A stretch of 64,000 nt of DNA from Methanomassiliicoccaceae archaeon (lineage in GTDB: Archaea; Thermoplasmatota; Thermoplasmata; Methanomassiliicoccales; Methanomethylophilaceae): NCBI GenBank assembly GCA_003560875.1, contig PWJQ01000057.1:1-64000 (forward strand), read 5' to 3'. The notes under the pieces were generated by a model, which had not been told where the DNA came from, did no database searches, and saw only the letters and a list, made by a program, of their open reading frames with translations. A program made the translations under genes and the position numbers. Of the stretch, positions 57,418 to 64,000 are shown in pieces; position 1 is the first letter of the stretch, and each line of letters starts with the position of its first letter.

Positions 57418-60400
57418 TCAGAAAGGCACACGGATGTCCCACAACATCCCGTCATCGTTGTGGTGTTCGATCGTGCCCTTGAGCTGACGGGTCACCAATT
57501 GGTTTATGAGACGGGTCCCGAGAGAACAGGAACCACCGATCTTCGAGTCATCCTGTACGCCGCACCCATTGTCCTTGACCACCAAGTTCAAGTATCCATC
57601 CTCTTGGTGAATCGTTAGGTCGATCTTAGGATGTTCGATGTCTCCGAAAGCGTGCAGCATACAGTTTATCACCAACTCGTTGACGGCTAGTCCCAACGGT
57701 ATCGCATATGTATCGGTCAGCTCCAGGCCGTTATCGATTTCGAAATTGACCTCGGTTTCTATGTCGAACAGATCGACGATCTTATGAACCAGCTTTTGGA
57801 AGAAATTGGATGCTTTTATGCTATCCAACCTCTCAACGCGATATAGTTCCTCGTGTATCGTTGAGAGGACGAATATCCTTGTCTCGGCCTCCTGGAGAGT
57901 CTTGATGACCAAAGGGTCCTTGGAGCCCATGCTCTGCATCGCCAGAAGACTGTTCACCGTTGCCAGGTTGCTCTTCACCCTGTGGTGGACCTCTTGCAAC
58001 ATGAGTGTCTTCTCATCCAGGGAGTCTTCCATGAATTTATGTTCCTCCATCTTGGATGTGATGTCCTGAAAGAGAATTATGTAACCAGTGTTGTCCTCTG
58101 CACGATCCCCCTTGACGATCGGCGACAATTCCATGGACATCCACCGCATACCTGTATCGTTGACAATCATGTCCGTATGGGGTCCGATCTCGACCTCGCG
58201 TTGCAAATGGATATCCTGTGCCATTCTATCTTGTAAAGCGTCTGAGAAGAGATCGTAATCGAAGATCGATTTTCCCGCTCTGATATCCTCAGGTTCCGTT
58301 AGGATACCCTCCATTGCGGGGTTCATGTTTATCACCCTTCCATCGACATCGGTGAACGCGGTGGGGATAGGAGTCTGTTCGAACAAACCCTGGAATCGTA
58401 TCTCACTATGTTTGAGACGGCTTATGTCAACGTAGGAAAGGACCGCGCCGGCAATCTGATTGGCATCGTCATAATATGGTAAGACCTTCTCAAGGTAATG
58501 GCTGCCTGAGTTGGTTTTGACCTCTCTCTCGCGGTTTTCGCCTGATTCCATTACCTCCATGATCCGTTCCATGAATTGGTCATCGGCCAGGTTGTACGTT
58601 ATATGGTTCACAGGACGTCCGATGTCCGTCTCTATTATGTTGAAGAGTTTCCTGACCTGAGGGGTGAATTTCCTTATATTCATGTCCTTACTGATGAATA
58701 TCAGGCCCACCTCCGTTGCCCTCATCATGTTGTTAAGGTCGTTGGTAAGGCTGGTGAGGGTCTTGATCCTTTCGTTGTTCTCGGTGTTCAAGGAGTACAA
58801 CTCCTCGTTCATGGAGTTCAATTCCTCATTCAAGGAGTTGAGTTCCTCGTTAGTGCTCTGCATCTCCTCGTTGGCGCTGAGTAGCTCCTCGTTACGGGCC
58901 TCGGACTCCTCCACGGTCTTCTGGAGCATCTCCTTGGATTCCTGCAGCTCCGCCTCCAACTGTATCATCCTGTCGTTCGCCCCTTCACTCAGCTCAGAGG
59001 TTCTAGTGGGAGGTGCCGTCCGGTCCTCATTGGTCTCGATCTTTATGAAATAATAATGATCCGCGGATTGTCTGGCGAGGGGAATGACGGTGATGTCGAG
59101 AAGATCATACTCGTTTATAGTGGATTTCACTCCTCTGAACATCATCCTTTTCCCTTCTTTCTTGGATTGAGATATCCCTGCTTTCATCGCAATGATGAGG
59201 TCCCCATCAACCATTGATGAAAGGTCATTACTAACTCTCCCGCTCCTCTGATGAAGAAAATCACCCGCCTTACCGAAAAGGTGGATCACCTGAAGCTCAC
59301 TGTTCACAAGTATGCCTCGCGGTATGAAGGAGGAAAGTAGCATGTCATATGCTTCCATGAGATCCTTATCAGACCTGGTTTTTGTCTCCACTATCCCGAC
59401 CTCTTTCTCACTGGAGAGAAGGGACGGGATCATATGGGACATCACAGATTTTGGGATCTTGATCATCTCCTTGGGCCTCTGGTATATCCTCCATTTATTG
59501 TCCAACTCTTGGAACTCCTTACCGATGGCTCCAGCAGTCTCGGACGCACCAAGGATCAGGTTCCCTCCGGGTTTGAGTGAGAACATGAACGATGCCAGTA
59601 CTCTCTGCTGTACATTGGCCTTGAGATAGATGAACAGGTTCCTACAGGAGATGAGGTCTATGTTGGTGAAGGGAGGATTGCTTATGACATCATGTCTCAA
59701 GAACACGACTGACTGTCTCACGCGGGGAATGACCTGAAAAATCTTTTCATCCATTTTGATGAAGTATTTCCGCAATATATCCTCCTCGATCCCCTCGACA
59801 TTGGAGTACATCCCGTTGGATGCGATTTCCAGGGAACGCTTGTGGATGTCTGAGGCGAATATCTTGAGGTTGGGTTGAATGCCGGTCTGATTGAAGGCCT
59901 CATGGAAGAGTATGGCTATAGTGTAAGCCTCCTCACCCGTTGCGCAGGCTGGCACCCATACCCTTATGTCATCCCCATCGGACTTGTTCGATACCAAGGG
60001 GATTATGGTATTCTCATAGAGCGTCTTGAAAGCATCCGGATCGCGGAAGAATGCAGTCACTCCTATGAGGATATCATGGAATAGGGCGTCCAGCTCCACC
60101 GGGTCCATCGACAGCCGGTCGAGATAATTCCGATAGTTATCGATTTCCAGGATGTTTAGGCGTCTTTGTATCCTACGTTTGATCGTGGGTTGCTTGTAAA
60201 GAGAGAAATCGATGTTGGATTCCTTGCGGAGTAGAAGAATGATGTCTTGATAAGGTATCTCTTTATCAGACTCCGAATCCAAGACCTCTTGTGATGGAGT
60301 ATTGATGAAACGGGTGATCTCATCGGCGATCTCAAGGGGGTCCAAAACGAAATCCACAAACCCGGTGGATATTGCCTCGAGAGGCATGCTATCAAACTTG

Positions 60401-60885
60401 GCGGATCGAGGGGACTGGGCCAACACCATACCTCCCAGATCACTGACCCTTTGTATGCCTTTTGAACCATCACCACCTGTTCCGGAAAGGACAATGGCCA
60501 TGCAGTTTGCTTTCATATCAGCTCCCATGGAGTTGAAGAAGGTGTTGATGGGCATGTTGATGACGGCTTCCCTATTATGGGCAAATAGGGTTCCGCCGCT
60601 CAATACCATTTCCTTACCGGGTTGGAGAAGATATATGGTATTAGGATTGATGACGATACTGTCCTTAACGGTCTCAATGACCATACCCGTGGACTTTTGG
60701 AGGATATCCGCCATATGACTATCGAAATCGGGAGAAAGGTGCTGTATCACCACGAAAGAGGCCCCGGTGTCATCAGGTATCGATGAGAATAGGGATTGTA
60801 TGGCTTCCAACCCCCCTGCTGATGCCCCGATACCAATAACTTTTCGAACACCCTTTGAAAGAGAATCGTTATTGATAGAGGACAT
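57418..60885 (-). CDS. CheB-CheR-PAS-histidine kinase fusion protein
   Basis: CheB: GIGASAGGLEAI, VVIQHLSPDF, SGTGGDGSKGI; CheR: ACATGEEAYTIAIL, ISCRNLFIYL; coiled coil NEELNSLNEELNSMNEELYSLN; HisKA_2-type HHRVKSNLATVNSLLAMQ and ATPase. Confidence 0.93.
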   Translation of the reverse strand: MSSINNDSLSKGVRKVIGIGASAGGLEAIQSLFSSIPDDTGASFVVIQHLSPDFDSHMADILQKSTGMVIETVKDSIVINPNTIYLLQPGKEMVLSGGTLFAHNREAVINMPINTFFNSMGADMKANCMAIVLSGTGGDGSKGIQRVSDLGGMVLAQSPRSAKFDSMPLEAISTGFVDFVLDPLEIADEITRFINTPSQEVLDSESDKEIPYQDIILLLRKESNIDFSLYKQPTIKRRIQRRLNILEIDNYRNYLDRLSMDPVELDALFHDILIGVTAFFRDPDAFKTLYENTIIPLVSNKSDGDDIRVWVPACATGEEAYTIAILFHEAFNQTGIQPNLKIFASDIHKRSLEIASNGMYSNVEGIEEDILRKYFIKMDEKIFQVIPRVRQSVVFLRHDVISNPPFTNIDLISCRNLFIYLKANVQQRVLASFMFSLKPGGNLILGASETAGAIGKEFQELDNKWRIYQRPKEMIKIPKSVMSHMIPSLLSSEKEVGIVETKTRSDKDLMEAYDMLLSSFIPRGILVNSELQVIHLFGKAGDFLHQRSGRVSNDLSSMVDGDLIIAMKAGISQSKKEGKRMMFRGVKSTINEYDLLDITVIPLARQSADHYYFIKIETNEDRTAPPTRTSELSEGANDRMIQLEAELQESKEMLQKTVEESEARNEELLSANEEMQSTNEELNSLNEELNSMNEELYSLNTENNERIKTLTSLTNDLNNMMRATEVGLIFISKDMNIRKFTPQVRKLFNIIETDIGRPVNHITYNLADDQFMERIMEVMESGENREREVKTNSGSHYLEKVLPYYDDANQIAGAVLSYVDISRLKHSEIRFQGLFEQTPIPTAFTDVDGRVINMNPAMEGILTEPEDIRAGKSIFDYDLFSDALQDRMAQDIHLQREVEIGPHTDMIVNDTGMRWMSMELSPIVKGDRAEDNTGYIILFQDITSKMEEHKFMEDSLDEKTLMLQEVHHRVKSNLATVNSLLAMQSMGSKDPLVIKTLQEAETRIFVLSTIHEELYRVERLDSIKASNFFQKLVHKIVDLFDIETEVNFEIDNGLELTDTYAIPLGLAVNELVINCMLHAFGDIEHPKIDLTIHQEDGYLNLVVKDNGCGVQDDSKIGGSCSLGTRLINQLVTRQLKGTIEHHNDDGMLWDIRVPF

Positions 60886-60976
60886 TAATAATGAAATATT
60901 ATTTTCTGATAAGTAATCTTCGATTGGATTTCACTGTCAATAAACAACTAATAATGGGTTAACGCATTAAAGACAC

Positions 60977-61690
60977 ATGACGGACACGGGTGCGGTGAAA
61001 ACTCTCCAGAAAGAGATAACCGAACATGTCAGAGACAACGGAGTGGACCTCGTCGGTTTCGGCCCGTTCGATGTACTGGATGATGTGGAGAGATTCGGAC
61101 CCGGGGATTTCGGCCTTCCCAACGCCATATGCATGGCTTCCGAGTTGCCTTTGGAGGTTGTGAAAGCCGCCCGGGACGGTCCTAGCGCAGACCTCAGGGA
61201 ATCCTACAAAATCGCGAACAAGAAGATGATGGGGGCGGCAGCGGGCATAGTGGAGAAGCTCAAGGAAGCAGGCTACAAGGGGCATGTGATACACCCGGCG
61301 GAGAGGATCGACCCCGAGAACCTTAGAGGTCCGGTTTCATTGAAATCAATCGCCAGGGTATGCGGCCTCGGGTGGATAGGGAAGAACGGACTCATGTTGA
61401 CCGATGAGTTCGGCCCAAGGCAGAGATTCCTGGCGATATTGACGGATATGCCTTTACTCGAGACTCCCGCGACCAGGGAGTGCGAGTGCGGGGATTGCAG
61501 GGAATGTATAGACAACTGTGCCATGAAGGTACTCAACGACCAGACTTTCAAGGACCACCCTCCCAGCCGGGACACCACGATAGATTGGCAGAGATGTGGC
61601 CGCTTCGAGATGAAACTCATCGGCGACGGCAGTAAACCGGAGAGGGCCTGCGGCAAGTGTATGGCCTACTGTCCCAAATCCTATCCTTGA
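60977..61690 (+). CDS. Ferredoxin-type 4Fe-4S protein related to epoxyqueuosine reductase (QueG-like)
   Basis: LGWIGKNGLMLTDEFGPRQRFLAILTD, CECGDCRECIDNCAMKVL, CGKCMAYCPKSYP. Confidence 0.8.
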   Translation: MTDTGAVKTLQKEITEHVRDNGVDLVGFGPFDVLDDVERFGPGDFGLPNAICMASELPLEVVKAARDGPSADLRESYKIANKKMMGAAAGIVEKLKEAGYKGHVIHPAERIDPENLRGPVSLKSIARVCGLGWIGKNGLMLTDEFGPRQRFLAILTDMPLLETPATRECECGDCRECIDNCAMKVLNDQTFKDHPPSRDTTIDWQRCGRFEMKLIGDGSKPERACGKCMAYCPKSYP

Positions 61691-62168
61691 GTGGCTACAC
61701 GGTCCCGGTGTTTCGAACTATCTTTGAGGCGCAGGTCAGTATCGCAGATTGGTCATTGTTCCGTCAATAATACGGTAAGCAAAAAAAAAGTCGTATTATG
61801 TGATAAGGGCGGTCGCAGAAACGAATCCCAAAGACCCTCCATCGTACAGACATCGGTTGAACCATCGAATCTCAGGATTCAAACCAGTGATTGAACTTAG
61901 GTGAAGGCGTTCGTGATTACGACCCGCGAATCCAGATTTCTTCATGAACGGAGGAGTCGGGGATACTAACGTGACTATGCTTCGAGTTAACGGTCGAAGA
62001 GAAATTTACCTTAGGATTGACGTCTAAGCGAAAAAATTTATTCACTACCGCATCTGAAGATAGTCTTAAAAACAATTATTCTTTGATTGTTTCTGATCGG
62101 CACCGAAAAAACTGTAACCATTAGAAACTGTGGTATAATCATTCGGAACGAAGGGAGTTGCTTGTAAC

Positions 62169-63002
62169 ATGGATATGAATACGATAATGCAGAGAGGATC
62201 AGTCAGGACCTATGACGACATGGATGTGAAAGAAGAGCATAAGGCCCGTATGCACTCCCTGCTTGAGAAGGCCAATTCCGAAAGAGGGCCTTTCGGAACC
62301 TCATATCGTATACAGGATCTTCCAATGGAAACATCTGCTGAGAAGGCTGTGAAGGTGGGCACATATGGCGTCATCAAGGGGCAGAAGGGATTCCTGGTTG
62401 GCATATGCGACCTATCCCGGGAATCATTGATAGACCTCGGAAAGGCTTTGCAGGAGATGGTGTTGGAATTGACATCCATGGGCATCGGGACCTGCTGGTT
62501 GGGCGGGACCTTCAAACGTTCCGACCTCGCCGGGCCGATCGATCTCAACGAAAGGGAGAATATCGCAGTGCTTATATCCTATGGCTATCCGGCCAAGAGG
62601 AAGAGGCTTGTGGAGGGATTGATGAAGGCCGCTGCTGGATCCAAGAACAGGAAGGAGCCGGGGGAACTGTTCTTCTCCGAGGGATTCAGCCCCTTGGAAG
62701 AGGAGATGCCATCCTATTTGGAAAACCTCCTTGAGGCCGTCAGACTAGCGCCTTCCGCTATGAACAAACAGCCTTGGAGAGTCATCGTGGCCGATGACGA
62801 ACTACTGCTTAACCTGCAGCGACCGACCAAGACAGATGGTCGCGCCATGAACATGAAGTACCTGGACATGGGCATCGCGATGGCCCATCTGGAAACTGCA
62901 TCCCGCTTGAACGAACTTGTTTCCGAATGGGAAACCGAGGGGACAGGCATCGTCAACGATGAGGGTCTGGAATTCATAGCCACGCTGAGACTGGACCACT
63001 GA
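62169..63002 (+). CDS. Nitroreductase family protein
   Basis: SVRTYDD, LTSMGIGTCWLGGTF, LEAVRLAPSAMNKQPWRVIV, YLDMGIAMAHL. Confidence 0.85.
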   Translation: MDMNTIMQRGSVRTYDDMDVKEEHKARMHSLLEKANSERGPFGTSYRIQDLPMETSAEKAVKVGTYGVIKGQKGFLVGICDLSRESLIDLGKALQEMVLELTSMGIGTCWLGGTFKRSDLAGPIDLNERENIAVLISYGYPAKRKRLVEGLMKAAAGSKNRKEPGELFFSEGFSPLEEEMPSYLENLLEAVRLAPSAMNKQPWRVIVADDELLLNLQRPTKTDGRAMNMKYLDMGIAMAHLETASRLNELVSEWETEGTGIVNDEGLEFIATLRLDH

Positions 63003-63231
63003 ATCCTTTCAAGCTCAATCCCTTAGTTAAAATGAGAGGCCCGTAATGGGATGATAGGAATGTGGTTTAACCACTTCCAGCGTTCCGGGGCCGTTGTCCT
63101 CGATGACTAGGGTAATTTGAAAGGGCTTTTTATCTGATACAGTCATCGGTAAGCGTTTTAAGAATGTATCCGAAGGTCTTATGTTTTCTATTGCAAGGTA
63201 TAAATAATGGTTAAAGATACTTTTGGATTAT

Positions 63232-64000
63232 ATGAAGGGAAAACGATGCCGTATCCTCTACGTCGATGACGAGGAACCGCTCCTGGAATTGGGAAAGACC
63301 TTCCTGGAGGATGTCGGCGGCTTCGAGGTCCAAACGGCATCGAGCGCCAAGGTTGCGATAGAACTTCTCGAGAACAACAAGTTCGACGCTGTGATCTCCG
63401 ATTATCAGATGCCCGTCATGGACGGACTGCAGTTCCTGAAGAGCCTACGTTCCCATGATCAAGACCTCCCTTTCATAATCTTCACCGGTAAAGGGAGGGA
63501 GGAGGTTGCTGTGGAAGCATTCATGTCCGGGGCAGACTTCTATCTCCAGAAAGGAGGTCAACCAAGTGCCCAGTTCGCTGAACTGATAAACATGGTCAAA
63601 CAGGCCTTCAAGCGGCATAAGAGTGAGAGGATGCTCATAGAGAGTGAGAGGACGCTGCGTTCTATCGTCGACGGAACTGATCAAGGAATGATCGTTCTCG
63701 ATTTCGATGGGAATGTGCTCTTCCACAACAAGAGTGCTAATGAACTCACGGGCGTCAAGGATGGGGATAGCCTTAATGACCTGGAGTTATTCGGACCGGA
63801 GGGTTTCAAAGTCAGGCTCAGTGACAATCGAGGACCTCTACCTCATATAGGATTGGACGTTGATTCCCAGGGCCTGGGAATTCAAAGACTTCATATGAAA
63901 AGGGATGATGGCGAGTGGATTCACCTTGAAGGTTTCCAGAACATCATAGATTTCAATGATACCAAAGCAGTTCTCATACTTTTCCGCGACATCACTTCGT
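63232..64000 (+). CDS. Response regulator receiver-PAS protein (3' end outside window)
   Basis: Own translation from ATG 63232: MKGKRCRILYVDDEEPLLELGK...DAVISDYQMPVMDGLQFLK...PFIIFTGKG; then PAS SIVDGTDQGMIVLDFDGNVLFHNKSANELTG. Confidence 0.88.
   Translation, partial: MKGKRCRILYVDDEEPLLELGKTFLEDVGGFEVQTASSAKVAIELLENNKFDAVISDYQMPVMDGLQFLKSLRSHDQDLPFIIFTGKGREEVAVEAFMSGADFYLQKGGQPSAQFAELINMVKQAFKRHKSERMLIESERTLRSIVDGTDQGMIVLDFDGNVLFHNKSANELTGVKDGDSLNDLELFGPEGFKVRLSDNRGPLPHIGLDVDSQGLGIQRLHMKRDDGEWIHLEGFQNIIDFNDTKAVLILFRDITS

Overview
Gene-dense, fairly high-GC archaeal chromosome segment. The gene content (archaeal DnaG, TBP, archaeal MAT, FEN1 with PIP box, aconitase-X/UbiD-type mevalonate genes, MptD-like protein, DUF835) suggests a Thermoplasmatota or methanogen-related euryarchaeon; this is inference. 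I see no rRNA, CRISPR array or obvious transposon. One tRNA (Cys, GCA) is visible. Most of the window is housekeeping: aminoacyl-tRNA synthetases (Asp, Glu, Cys, Ile), purA, nadA, tpiA, fbp, trm1, cysK/cysE/cysS, feoB, pyrK/pyrD, cysteine desulfurases, SAM synthetase, RNase Z and fen1. The main points of interest are: (1) a two-gene nitrogenase-like operon whose first gene fuses a NifH-type ATPase to a NifD/E-type subunit, with a perfect 17-bp palindrome at its probable transcription start; (2) an isoleucyl-tRNA synthetase with a C-terminal HhH-like segment plus DUF835 domain, and a long inverted repeat covering its TSS and start codon; (3) a fusion of the aconitase-X (phosphomevalonate dehydratase) small subunit to a Nudix hydrolase; (4) pyrD interrupted by exactly one in-frame TAG codon; (5) a tRNA-Cys with C rather than U as the inferred discriminator base; (6) a HTH-CBS regulator divergent from SAM synthetase around an inverted repeat. 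All homology calls are from reading motifs by eye; no database search was run.
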